From NCBI RefSeq assembly GCF_000208745.1, contig NC_030859.1:14863115-14927114 (forward strand): a DNA stretch of 64,000 nucleotides, written 5' to 3'. The stretch comes from Theobroma cacao (Eukaryota; Streptophyta; Magnoliopsida; Malvales; Malvaceae). The translations under genes and the position numbers were made by a program. Shown here in pieces: positions 34,346-45,823 of the stretch. Each line of letters begins with the position of its first letter. The stretch's first letter is position 1. The notes beneath the pieces are model-generated. The model did not search any database. It saw only the letters and a program-made list of their open reading frames with translations, and was not told the DNA's origin.

Positions 34346-37253
34346 TGTCACCACCCGGCATTCCCCTCGAGCCCGTGACAACCGCCGCTGTGTCCCAATC
34401 GACACTCATTATTCGAAATATCAATCGGAACCCCACAAGGCTTTCATATCAGTTTCTCATTTTCCCTGTGAGTAACCGTTGCCAAATATCATGTTCTAAA
34501 AGATTTTAAGCTATTTCCAACTTAAATCAATAAAAAAAACGATTTATGTCTCACAAGGGCATTTTGGTCATTTTTCTTCGAAAATTTTGAAACTAGCTAA
34601 AAATATAGTATGCGAGTATAAAACACATGATTCATAATCAAAAATAAGTTTAAACGTCTAAAACCTTTATTTAAAATGAAATTATGACTATTTAAATATA
34701 ATAAAAATATTCAATAAAATATTCTATTTTCTTATAAAACAATATTGATAGAGTTACCGGTAAATAATTTTTATAGCGTAAAAGCTAAAAAAATTCATAC
34801 ATACTGTAATATAGATAACCAAAGTATAAAATTTAATTTACAGTGACACGTGGGCCCACGAACGACCAAAAGTATCAAAAGCGGTAAACCTACAATTTTT
34901 GAGGATGCAAGTCCAACTGTAGCCCTCAACAAAGTGAGCTATCTACCGACTATCTTGAGCCTGAAATGGGTGGAAAGGATGATGGTTAGATTATATAATC
35001 CCAATGAGTAAACAAATATCATCTAAAATATCTAAAATTGAGTAAATGGAAATAGATAAAATAAATTAGCATAAAAATGATTCATAGCATTTTGAGCTCG
35101 TTTTAATAAGATAAAATAGATTCATTTCACCCAAATAAACAATGAGGCTTATGATTTTCTGAAAAGTTTGGCTCGTGCCAAAATCATTATCATACTCAGT
35201 TATCAGGGAAACCTTGGCTGAGGGTTATCCCAACCGAGTCCGCCAAGGCTGTTAAAAGTCATGTACGCATAAATCATGTTTTTATTTTGAAAATATAGTC
35301 GTTCATTAGCGTTGGCTGAGTTCACCCTCACGTGGTGGTTTGGCGTGAAGTGAACTCTAAAGTGTTAACCTCATGAGTAATCCATCCGCACCTCTCATAC
35401 TAAGGTAAGAATATAATAGGGTTACCATGCCCTTCTAATAGGCTAGTCCACGGAATCTGTTCACTGCAGCGACCAATTTATAACCCACTAATTTAATAAA
35501 ATTCAACAGCATAACATGGCAATTATTTTATTTTATAGCCTCTCAAGGTAAAGCAACAGTTCATACATTTTCAGCACATTTACCAAATCCAGCCACTCAT
35601 GCCCACATTATCATAAGCCATTCAATTCAAACCATAATTTACAACACAGCAATTAGTCTCCAATTACTCCATTTTCCAAAACCATAATTCAATATCAAGA
35701 CAATTTTATAAAATCATTTCATTTAATCACATTTTTCTTTTAAAACATAAAGATTTACCATTTAAACTCATTTTCCATAAAATCACAAAANNNNNNNNNN
35801 NNNNNNNNNNNNNNNNNNNNNNNNNNNNNNNNNNNNNNNNNNNNNNNNNNNNNNNNNNNNNNNNNNNNNNNNNNNNNNNNNNNNNNNNNNNNNNNNNNNN
35901 NNNNNNNNNNNNNNNNNNNNNNNNNNNNNNNNNNNNNNNNNNNNNNNNNNNNNNNNNNNNNNNNNNNNNNNNNNNNNNNNNNNNNNNNNNNNNNNNNNNN
36001 NNNNNNNNNNNNNNNNNNNNNNNNNNNNNNNNNNNNNNNNNNNNNNNNNNNNNNNNNNNNNNNNNNNNNNNNNNNNNNNNNNNNNNNNNNNNNNNNNNNN
36101 NNNNNNNNNNNNNNNNNNNNNNNNNNNNNNNNNNNNNNNNNNNNNNNNNNNNNNNNNNNNNNNNNNNNNNNNNNNNNNNNNNNNNNNNNNNNNNNNNNNN
36201 NNNNNNNNNNNNNNNNNNNNNNNNNNNNNNNNNNNNNNNNNNNNNNNNNNNNNNNNNNNNNNNNNNNNNNNNNNNNNNNNCAATGATGAACTCATGAGGA
36301 ATATGTGAATTTCAAGCTTAATTCTTACACTTAACACCATAAACAACTAAAAACATCCATATATCTTAAAAATCTATCTAAATCATCATCAAATTCTCTC
36401 TCCTAGGGTTTGATCAGCACACTATCCTTCATGATATCTTGTGATTCAACCATGAAAAATGTAAAATAATGCATAGGAAAGATAGATCACAAGCCAAAAT
36501 CAAGAAATTTTAACTTTGATTGCTTGATTACTTGAAATCCACCAATTTTCTTTTGAATTTTCACTCTAGGGTTTTTGTTCTTCTTTTCTTTCTTTGTTCT
36601 TGTTATGGCCGGCCATAAGAATTAATGCGGAAAAGTTCAAATTGGCTTTATAAAGGAAAATATTAAATGGGCAAAAATTTGCCATGTGTCACCATTCCAT
36701 TGGTCCATATGTCATACTTACCCATTAAGCAATCTCTCTCCACCATATAAATTTTCTCAATTATCCATGATAATATTGGGTAAAATCCATGTGTTGGACA
36801 AGTGTTGGGTGGTGTAAAATTACAATTTTGCCCATGGGGTGGCAAAATGACTATTTTGCCCTTATGCTCGGAAAAATGTCGGAATTAAAATTTTTCACTT
36901 CTCAAACTCAGATTATACTCCAAATGATCAATCTTAGTAAAAAATTTCATCCAACACTCACATCTTAACCTTGGGTGGCAAAATGACCATTTTGCCCCTA
37001 GGTCATGAAAATTCCAATTTGACTCCAAATCGGTCCTCGAACTCCGAATCGTCATTTTAAGTCAATATGGGGTTTTAAAATTCTCAATTTCATCTTAAAA
37101 TCTCTATTTGGACTAGTTCGAGGTTTAATTCAACTTAATTGTACCATTTGGTATAATACCGTCCTTTAACGATTTTCAAGGTACCCAAGTAAGCAAACAT
37201 GCATTCTTATATAAGAATGGCATAATAAACATATTGTAGAGCTAGGCTTGACA
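34346..37253 (-). mobile_element. LTR-B solo LTR (2.9 kb) inside Gypsy-1
   Basis: From TGTCACCACCCGGC to GGCTTGACA, flanked by AAATA on both sides (34341-34345 and 37254-37258). Its reverse complement corresponds end to end to the 5' LTR of Gypsy-B (58723-61711), which shows that it is in minus orientation. It contains a 490-base assembly gap, so its true length is uncertain. Confidence 0.92.
35791..36280. other. Assembly gap (490 N)
   Basis: Run of N inside LTR-B. The open frame that seems to cross it on the minus strand is an artefact. Confidence 0.99.
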
Positions 37254-37357
37254 AAATATTTCAAAAAAAATTTCAAAAAAAAAATTTCAAAAAAAAATTT
37301 CAAAAAAAATATAAAAAAAACTCAAAAAAATGTTAAAAAAAATTCAAAAAAAAGGTG

Positions 37358-37395
37358 GTAAGCCACGGCTCCCATTAATGGGAGCCGCGGCTTAC
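37358..37395. repeat. Near-perfect 38-bp palindrome (AGCCGCGGCT type)
   Basis: Two 19-base arms starting GTAAGCCACGGCTCCCATT pair with one mismatch and no loop. A third half-copy, GAAGCCACGGCTCTC, follows at about 37402. It would form a hairpin in RNA. Confidence 0.9.
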
Positions 37396-37469
37396 TAAGC
37401 TAGAAGCCACGGCTCTCTTAAAAAAAAAACCCAAAAAAAGAGGGGCCTTTTATAGGGTAGGCTGTTCCC

Positions 37470-37680
37470 CACCCCCCTTGAAATGGGCTGCCAACTACCC
37501 ACTGCCCTCCACTAACCAAACCCAATTCCCCCTAAATTGTACGAGCCCACTACCCACTACCCTCCACTAACCAAACCCAATTCCCCCTAAAATTATATTA
37601 GCCCACTACCCATTACTTATTTACCCACTACCCACTTACCCACTAGCCCATTTACCCATTACCCAACAAAAAACCTTTTT
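37470..37680 (+). repeat. C-rich tandem repeats (CCCACTACCCACT)
   Basis: Two copies of a ~55-65-base unit (ACTACCCACTGCCCTCCACT, then AACCAAACCCAATTCCCCCTA) followed by short CCCACTACCCATT repeats up to 37665. It lies in the 3' internal region of Gypsy-1. Confidence 0.85.
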
Positions 37681-39253
37681 CTTTTTTTATTTTCTTTTCA
37701 ATTATCTTTATTTATTATTTATTTTATTTTTCTACATTAATTAATTATTTATTTATTTTTTTGTAGTAAAAAAAATTTTCCTATAAGTAGAGCTTCTTAA
37801 AAATTCATCCAATCATCAAGGGAGTATTCTTTACCTTTCCTTTATTTTTTCTAACATTGAAGACAATGTTTAGTTTAAGTGTGGGAGGGTGAATTTATTT
37901 TTTTGGTAGTGAATATTCTGTAGAGGTTTTAGATTTAATTTTAATGCATCTTTATAAATAATTTAGGATTAGTTGGTAAATTAATTTATTTCTTGTTTGA
38001 ATTTTAGGAACTAGAGTAAAGTTGTGCCAATTTTTTTTAATGATTTTTTTGTATCCAATGATGATAACTAGTTGTCTTGAATTTTTAACTTTTGGTGAAT
38101 AAGGTTTTTGTTTGGATTCATGCTAAAGTATGCTGTTAAGTATCATTGTTAGGATGTGATTTTCACAATTTTGAGTACTGTATCTTTTACTTTGAATTAT
38201 TATGAATATCTAGAGAAGATTTATATTGATATGAATTTTAAATTATGTCATGAATTTTAGAATTTGCTTAATTTTCTCTTGAGGCGAAATCTTAGGCAAT
38301 ACTTAGTTAGGTACATGATTTAGGCCATCTTTAGACCGTTTGAGCCTAAAAAGCTAACCTTATTAAATTTTTATCTCTAGTATACCCCTTTTGAGCCTAA
38401 TTTCCCTTTTCTTTGTTTAACTACATAATAATTGAGCTTAGCCTTAAAATTAAATTCTCAATATTGCACCCCTCACTCCTAAACATGTATATTGTTTCAG
38501 GAAATATAAATTGACCTAAATGTTGCAAAAAGTGGAAAGGTGATGTTGATGTGAAAAAAAAAAGTTCAAGATATGAAAAATAACCCCACTACCTACAATA
38601 TAAAGAAAATAAGTTTGTGGGTGTGAAATTGTGAAAAAAAATGTGTTGAATGAAAGAAAAGTTCAAATGTGGAAGAAAATGTGTACTTGGAGAAGGAAAA
38701 TAGAGCTCTATATATATAGGTCCTAGAATAATTATGTGCTTAGGGTGATTTGAGCCACATTAATATCCTTTATCATACCTTGACCCTAGCCATACATTAC
38801 AAGCTTTATAAAGTCCTATTGATTCTTAGCTTTGTATTAGTCTACATTAGTAGATAGAGAGATGAAAAGTAAACTTATGGAAATCTAGTACTAATTTGAA
38901 ATTTGTATTGGCATAAACTCATCTAAATGTCATGATATTCTCGACAAAAGACTTTACACACACACACGGAAATCCATTCGAGAATGTGCTTGCATTAGAA
39001 TTGAAACATGAATTTAAATTATGCCTATATTTTTCCTTAAGTTAATGATTGATAGACATACTTTTGAGAAAATTAAGGAGAATTATTGAGTTGGTGCACT
39101 TTATCTTTATCTTTAGTAGTAGTAGTAGGAATAACTATATTTATTTTAGTTTTCTTTAACTGAATTTGATTTTCGTAAGTTAGGTTTTTTTCTATGTTTA
39201 GGTTTTTTTCTATGTTTTGCTCAAGGGCTACCAAAATCTTAAGTTTAGGGGTG

Positions 39254-40784
39254 TGATAACTCTATAATATAGAGTTCTTTGGGCTTAATTTTGATAATAA
39301 TTTGGCTTAGTTCTTGTAGTAATGCATAAAAATTAGTAGATTTTATTTAATTATTTTAAATTAGTTATTTTAGATAAGTCAATCTAATTTTGGTTAATTT
39401 TATACTTAATTTGATATTAATATGGTTAAGGTAGGTTGTTATTGATTTAATTGTGCTTTTGTAGATGTTGGATGAAAAAAGAATCTTAATAGAAGAAGGA
39501 GAGCAATTTCAAGGTGCAGACTTTCCAATGCATATGTTTCGGTATTTTGACCATAACTTTCTCTACAAAGATCCAAATGAAGTGATTCTTACCATTGGAA
39601 AGATAAGAGAAAAATCTACAACTTTTATGTTTATCACTTCACCCAGTTCAGCTTGTAGGATAGTCAAAAATCTTATCAAAGTTGACATACTGCAGCAGTC
39701 CTAGAGTAATTACGATTTTTGTTAATTAATTGGGCAAGGCTGCAACTCACATAGTATGATGAGGAAATCCCAGCTAAAATTGACTTCTTTCTTCACCCAA
39801 CTTGGCCTAACTTCAAAACCTACAAAAACAACCTCCCAAAAGACTTTAGAGAATGAAAAAACACCAGATTAACAGCTGAGAGTCAAGCCACAGAGTCATT
39901 GAAGCTAAGAAGAATTTGCAAGTTTCAAGGAGATTTGGAGATCAAGAATACAATTCTTGAGTTTTTCTATATTTTCTTTTATTCTCTTATTTTCTTGGTT
40001 TTGTTTTTAATGTTTAAATTTTATTCAATGATAATGTATGACTTGATGGGAAACTAAATTTTTAATCTAAGATTATGATTGAACTCAGTATGTAGTCTGA
40101 ATTATTTATCTCTCTTTTACTTATGCTTGATAGATTTAAGTTGTTTTATTTATTCTGTTCTTAATGCTTCTAGTTGACTGGTCACCAATTAGATTGAATT
40201 GGACACCTAGGTTAAACTTTGACGAAGGAGATTTAGGTATACCTTGAATAGAGTAGTGTACGATCAAATACACTTAGTTGATTAGGTGGTTTGATTTGCA
40301 TATAGGGTAGACATACACCTATAAGCCATACGTAACCAAAATTAGAGTACAAACTTAATGAATCTTTCTTCAATATAATTTGTATAAACATATAGTAAAT
40401 TAATTGAGAGAAGTATTTTTATAAGAAACTCGACAGAGACTTGTAAATAATTTAGTACTCTAAGTTAGCAACTTAATCCATTAAACTGAGTTAAGAGAGA
40501 AAGATAATAATCAGATGAAGTATTAAGGGATATCGTAATCTTAGGTCTGGTAGTCATTTACATTTAATAAAGTAAATTTGCTAATAGATTTCAGACTATT
40601 TTTAGTTTTCGTTATTAGTTCAAATTTTTGTTTTTAATTTTAATTGTTTAGATAAAATTAAGGTGTGCTAATTTTAGTCGTTAACAGTAAAGATTAATTC
40701 AATTCGATGTGGGATCAACACTCTACTCCTCTTTATATTATCTTTGCGATACGTACACTTGCGTGAGTAGAAAATTGAGCAACA
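39254..40784 (+). repeat. Gypsy-1 3' LTR
   Basis: TGATAACTC...GAGCAACA followed by GCATC. Matches 29959-31488 throughout with scattered substitutions. Confidence 0.92.
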
Positions 40785-41139
40785 GCATCAAGTGGCTACT
40801 AGACACCTACCAAGGAATAAAGATCGGACACTGGCTGTTATCAGATGCTATCAATGATCTACAACAAAATAAATGGAAAAAATAATATGTAAGTCATAAA
40901 GACTTTGTGAGTAGATACGAGAAGCGGACAAGCTAGGGGATGAGAGTATTTCATTACTATGCATTTACAACTCATGCTATTCCTAACCTCCGAATCATAA
41001 AATTCGTTATACATGCCACTTAAACTCATTTAAATACCTTTTGTTTGAAAACAAACTTATATAAACCTTTAGAAATTCTTTACCTTTAAAATCCTCATCA
41101 AATTCACTCAAACACCCTTTTCTATACCATATCTATCAG

Positions 41140-41280
41140 TACATTATTGAATGTATCGATACTTACAAGCATCTATCAATACATTGGTAAATTACATCGA
41201 TACATTTCACATAAAAAGCCTCATATGGCAATCTGTTAGGATGTATCGATACGTGCTCCATATGTATCGATACTTTGCAC
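41140..41280. repeat. TATCGATAC palindrome cluster in LTR-D
   Basis: TGTATCGATAC, ACATCGATACA and near variants occur about six times in 140 bases. Similar clusters are at 42995-43095 and 1560-1725. Confidence 0.8.
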
Positions 41281-41519
41281 ACAGAGACCAAGTTTCTAAA
41301 CAATTTTAGCATTTTTGCTATTCCTTAAGTCCTTTTACATCTCGAAAACTATTTTTAGGGCTCAATTCTTGTTACTAAGCACATTCTCATGCCATCATAA
41401 GGTATAAACCATAAACATTACTCAAATGAACTCAACATACAACAGACCATAAACATAACAACCATGATCATTTCATTAACATTAAAACTCATACATTGTG
41501 ATGGTTTGACCCCATCACA

Positions 41520-41626
41520 TTGCACTTTGGGTTGGCAATGTACATCCCCATTACACCTTGAGCTGGCAATGTATAACCTCATTGCACCTTAGGCTGGCAA
41601 CGTATATCCCTATTGCACCTTAGGCA
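41520..41626 (+). repeat. 31-bp tandem repeat, ~3.4 copies
   Basis: Units of TTGCACCTTAGGCTGGCAA plus CGTATATCCCTA repeat at 31-base spacing, inside LTR-D. Confidence 0.85.
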
Positions 41627-41763
41627 TTTTATAATGCATCATAAAAGTGAAGCTGTCACTTGCACCCCATGAGAGTGGTATCAATCGCACTCTTTGAGTT
41701 CTCATACTCGTAGCATGTGGTATGTGGAATGTTCTTCACATGCATGTTTACTAATCTCATAAG

Positions 41764-42100
41764 GTATATGGAATTTACATCATATACATAATCTCATGGC
41801 ATTTATGTTAGCTCAATCATCTCATGTAGTATATGGAATATACATCATATACATATTCTCATGGCATTAATCATGCATACTTAATCATTTCGTGTAGTAT
41901 ATGGAATATATATCACATACATATTCTCATGGCATTAATCATGCATACTGAATCACCTCATATGGTATATGGAATTTACATCATATACACCATCTTATAG
42001 TATACATCATGCATACTTGATCATCTTATATGGTATATGGAATTCACATCATATACATAGTCCTATGGCATTCATCATACCAACATGTATATTATAGCAT
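41764..42100 (+). repeat. 68-bp tandem repeat, ~5 copies
   Basis: GTATATGGAATxTACATCAT recurs at 41764, 41829, 41897, 41965 and 42033 (spacing 65, 68, 68, 68). Each is followed by ATACATAxTCTCATGGCATT and CATGCATACTT. Located in the middle of LTR-D. Confidence 0.9.
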
Positions 42101-42994
42101 CTATAAATAAGCATACAATATCTCGTACCTACACTAGTCCAAAGACTGGAGTAATCGAGTGAACCTCAAACATAAGGTGCTTGTCCCCCCTTGTTGAAAA
42201 CTAATGCATAGTAAAGTATTTACATACATAGTAGATTCATAAAACATTTCAGAAAATTCATTGAGTAAATCACATCACAATCATTATCAATTTATTTTCT
42301 TAGAAAATCATTTTCATTCAAAAATCTCAAATCCTTTGATAACCAATTTAGAGATATAATTTCAGCATGCATAAATAATTTTTTTCATCGAAATCATGCT
42401 AACTTTACATATCAAAATAATTTGAAAGTGGTGTATCCACTCACCTAATTGGAGAGTCGAATCTTAGCTCCAATCACAACTCCTTTTCGACCTTATCCAT
42501 GGAGTTTTCAAGTGTTCCTATCATACAACAATCATCACAATCATTTCCTAGAATAAAAATTTCGTAACAATCATTCTATGTACTTTCGAAAGTACTCGAC
42601 TTTGGCTAAACTAATTTTCTAGCTAAAACCCATGCTTAGAAACCCATAAATCTTCCATTCTTACCTTAAGTGAGCTTATATGCTTAAGTAAATCATAAAA
42701 CTTTTAAACTTAAGTCACTAGCAAAAAGCTTGGGCAATAACACAACTTTTTAAGTTATGAAAATCTAAAGCCAAAAGATTTAAAAGCTAAAAATGTCATT
42801 TTTTTCCATAAAAACCCAAATTTAAGCTTTAGAATTATAAAAATGGAATTTTGGATTAAAAATGTGTTGAAAAAGCTTGAGAATAGGTGTTTTACCTTGC
42901 AAATGCCACTAAGGGTTGCCAACCCTTGAAAAATGTGATATATTTATAACTTATGGTGTGAAAACACGTTTTTACCTTTTTTATTTTTCTAAAA

Positions 42995-43095
42995 TAGACG
43001 AAATGTATCGATACATTGGCTCATGTATCAATACATGTTCACTAGAAACCCTTTTCGGGCTAAATGTGTCTATACATCATGAACATGTATCAATA
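42995..43095. repeat. Second TATCGATAC palindrome cluster in LTR-D
   Basis: ATGTATCGATACATTGG and three degenerate copies (ATGTATCAATACAT). Confidence 0.75.
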
Positions 43096-43148
43096 CATTA
43101 GAGACAGAATGTAGTTTTCTGAGACAGATTGCCTATAAAACCTACCCA

Positions 43149-43233
43149 GCTTATTTACATTAAATACCATTTAAGTAAATGTCCTCTTTACTTTTTACTT
43201 TCCATTTACTTAAGATATTTAATGTAAATAAGC
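43149..43233. repeat. Imperfect 85-bp inverted repeat
   Basis: Arms of 31-33 bases start GCTTATTTACATTAAATA on the left and end with its complement on the right (43203-43233). The loop is about 21 bases. It sits inside LTR-D and could be a tiny MITE relic or an LTR hairpin. No target duplication seen. Confidence 0.8.
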
Positions 43234-43550
43234 AAACAAACCTCCTTTTGGATTTAATAAAAATATCAAAAAAATCAAAATTCAAAAGAATGAAAATCTA
43301 AATTTTGCTTTCAAGAACAAAATTGAAAAAGTTTGACTAAAATTAGATTTGCAGTTCCCATTTACCCTAGCAAATGTGCTCCAAAAAATAAAAAAAAATA
43401 ATTTTTGATCATCTAAAAACCAAAGGAATCATTACCGCCATTTTTTATTTTCAAAAGATTATTCTATAAAAATCACATATTTTGAACCCTTTAGACTTAG
43501 AAATTTTCTGCTTTGAAAGTGACAGACAACAAAAAGTGTCAATAATTCTT

Positions 43551-44127
43551 CGTTGGCTCCATTAGTTTTTGATGATAATAAAACATTCTCATTTATTTGT
43601 GTCTAATACCTTTACTTAAGTGTGCAAAAAATTAATATATGAAATTAATTTCTTAACTCTTCAAATAGTATTTTTGAAAGAAAAAGAGGAATAAAATCAA
43701 CAAGATGTAACTAAATAACAAGGAAGCTTGTTGGTTAAACAAGGAAGAACATTGGTTGACCAAAAATTCAAATTGGAGCAATGGCGGGCTGAAGAGTTTG
43801 AGAAATAGAACTAACTTAGTCAACCAAGTCAGTCGGCTAAGTGCCCTCTGCCAGAATCTGCAAACCAGAAATAGAATCAACTTAGTCAATCAACTTAGTC
43901 GACTAAGAGCTCTCTATTTGCAATTTGAAATAGAGCACTACAAGACAGATTAACGGCTAGAACGCATCCTCAACTATTTTCAACGGCCATAAACTGTCAA
44001 ATTGCCATCATAGTTGCATCTTCAAGTATAAAAGGGTCTTCTAACAATGAAAAGCAAGTTTTTTGAAGCCTTGAATGAGATTTGAGCTTTAGAAAGAAAA
44101 AAAACTAGAAAAACTTCATTGCACTTG
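43551..44127 (+). repeat. Copia-2 5' LTR, left part only
   Basis: Matches the first ~575 bases of the 3' LTR at 53806, including TATAAAAGGG at 44027. It breaks at CTTCATTGCACTTG. The duplicated AGTCAACCAAG/AGTCGACTAAG block is at 43815-43910. Confidence 0.88.
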
Positions 44128-44954
44128 TGTCACGACCCGGTACTTTCCTCGAGCCCGTGACAACCGTCGCGATGTTCCGATAGATATTCATTACCCGAAA
44201 TGCCAATCGAAACCCCGTAAAGCTTTAATATCAGTTTTCTCACCTCCCCTGCGAGCAATAGTTGAGAATATCATATTTTAAAAGATTATAAGCTATTTCC
44301 AAATCAAAACAATAAAGAAAATAATTTTCGTCTCATAGGGGTATTTTGGTTATTTTCCTCAAAAATTTCAAAACCACCTAAAAATGTAGCATATGAGTGA
44401 AAGATACATATTTCATAACCAAAAATGAGTTTAGATGTCTAAAACATTCATTTAAAGTGAAATGATAGCTATTAGAATAAAATAAAAATATTAAATAAAA
44501 TATTTCATATTCTTATAAAATAATTTTTTATAGAGATATCCGTAAATAATTTTGTAGCGTAAAAGCAAAATAAATTCGTACATACAGTAACACAGATACT
44601 CAGAGTATGTAATTTAATTTACAATGACGTGTGGACCCCCGAATGACTAAAAGTAACGAAGGTTGTGAACCTACGATTTTTTTGAGGATGCAAATCCAAC
44701 TGTAACCCTCGACGAAATCAACTATCTATTGACTATCCTGAGCTTGAAATGGGTGGAAAGGAGGGTGGTGAGTTTATATAAACTCAGTGAGTAAATAAAT
44801 ATCATCTAAAATAACTAAAGTCGAGTAAATGGAGACAACTTAAAATAGTTCATCGTACTATGACTCATAACGTTTCAAACTCATTTCGACTAAATAAAAT
44901 AACTTCATTTCACTCAAATAACCAACATGGCTTATGAATTTCTTAAAAACTTGG
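44128..44954 (-). mobile_element. Partial LTR-B inside Copia-2 5' LTR
   Basis: TGTCACGACCCGGTAC, then CTCGAGCCCGTGACAACC, aligns with the start of the solo LTR-B at 34346 for about 820 bases. It is interrupted by LTR-C at a point equivalent to about 35170 in the solo copy. The rest of this LTR-B is missing. Confidence 0.85.
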
Positions 44955-45785
44955 TGTCACGACCCAATTTCCCGGGCAATGACCGGCGCATGAGCTCAAT
45001 AAGCATAGCTCATTAAGCCCAAGCAAGCCTATCCATTTACCTTTGCTTAACAAATTTATCATATCATGCATACACACACACCTTTTCTCGGGTGTGAACA
45101 TAGCCAAAACACAATGGCATTATTGATAATAATATACATGCACTATACCAGTCATGTATTTAGCAATTTAAATTGCATACACATATTCATATTGTTAGAT
45201 TGTTTTCACAATACAAAAGGACCCATGACTTCCAGCGGAGACATTTACAATAAAAGGGATTACTATTGAATGCCAGACACATACCCAGGAGATGCACTAC
45301 GGGGACTCCTCGATCTAGGGTCCAACAGTCACCTGATCTGAAAACATGAATTTTTATAAAACGTGAGTACAATACTCAGTGAGTGAACAAGGAAGGGAAC
45401 AAGCATACCATAAGGAATGTTTATTGAAATCATGATGCATTCGTTTTCTCAAAACCATGCAATTGTTTTAGCTCTTTAAACCCCTTATGTAAATCCCACA
45501 TGAGTAAATCACTTTACAAAAATCCATGCTCAACTATGGTACCAAAGAAATGGGAAATATGGCAAAAACCCACAAGTTAGCAAAATGGACAGAAAGTTTC
45601 TCGCTGTAGCGAACTTCATTCTCGCTGCAACGAGAACCAGAACATCAAGGAAAAAAAAAGTCTCCTTTTTCCCTTAAAACAAGTCATCCTACTAAAATAA
45701 CAATAGCAACATGTAACACATGTAAACTTTCAAATTTCCACAAAACAAATACTAACATATTTGCATTTATAACCATGGGGAAGAT
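44955..45785 (-). mobile_element. Partial LTR-C (relative of LTR-D)
   Basis: Starts TGTCACGACCCAATTTCCCG, like the LTR-D start TGTCACATCCCATTTCC, and shares GCCCAAGC.AGCCT. It ends abruptly where Copia-2 internal sequence resumes (about 45786). It contains the palindromes CTCGCTGTAGCGA and TCTCGCTGCAACGAGA at about 45599-45636. Confidence 0.75.
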
Positions 45786-45823
45786 CCTATCTTTAAGGCT
45801 TAACATCCTTGGGGAAGATCCAA

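Larger units (their letters stand above)
37254..39253 (+). other. Gypsy-1 3' internal region
   Basis: Low-complexity TTCAAAAAAAA (37254-37350), a hairpin (37358-37395), C-rich tandem repeats (37470-37680), then GAAGACAATGTTTAGTTTAAGTGTGGGAGG (37858-37888 region), a phrase characteristic of Athila/Tat 3' regions. It ends in a polypurine-like AAGTTTAGGGGTG before the 3' LTR at 39254. No env gene. Confidence 0.7.
29959..40784 (+). mobile_element. Gypsy-1: Athila/Tat-like element with large internal deletion
   Basis: LTRs of about 1.53 kb (TGATAACTC...CAACA) are flanked by GCATC (29954-29958 and 40785-40789). The primer-site region resembles the GGCGCCGTTGCCGGGGA type used by Athila/Tat elements. 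Internal coding has only gag, protease and the integrase C-terminus. Reverse transcriptase, RNase H and the integrase core are absent. A 2.9-kb solo LTR-B is inserted in the 3' internal region, so the unexpanded element was about 7.9 kb. Confidence 0.9.
40785..43550 (-). mobile_element. LTR-D solo LTR, piece 2 of 3
   Basis: Continues LTR-D after Gypsy-1 (target duplication GCATC at 40785-40789) and ends at TTCTT (43546-43550), where Copia-2 begins. It has no coding potential. It contains several internal tandem arrays and palindromes listed separately. Confidence 0.8.

Noticed and set aside
35783..36346. A 187-codon minus-strand open frame
   Set aside because: It consists almost wholly of N bases from the assembly gap.
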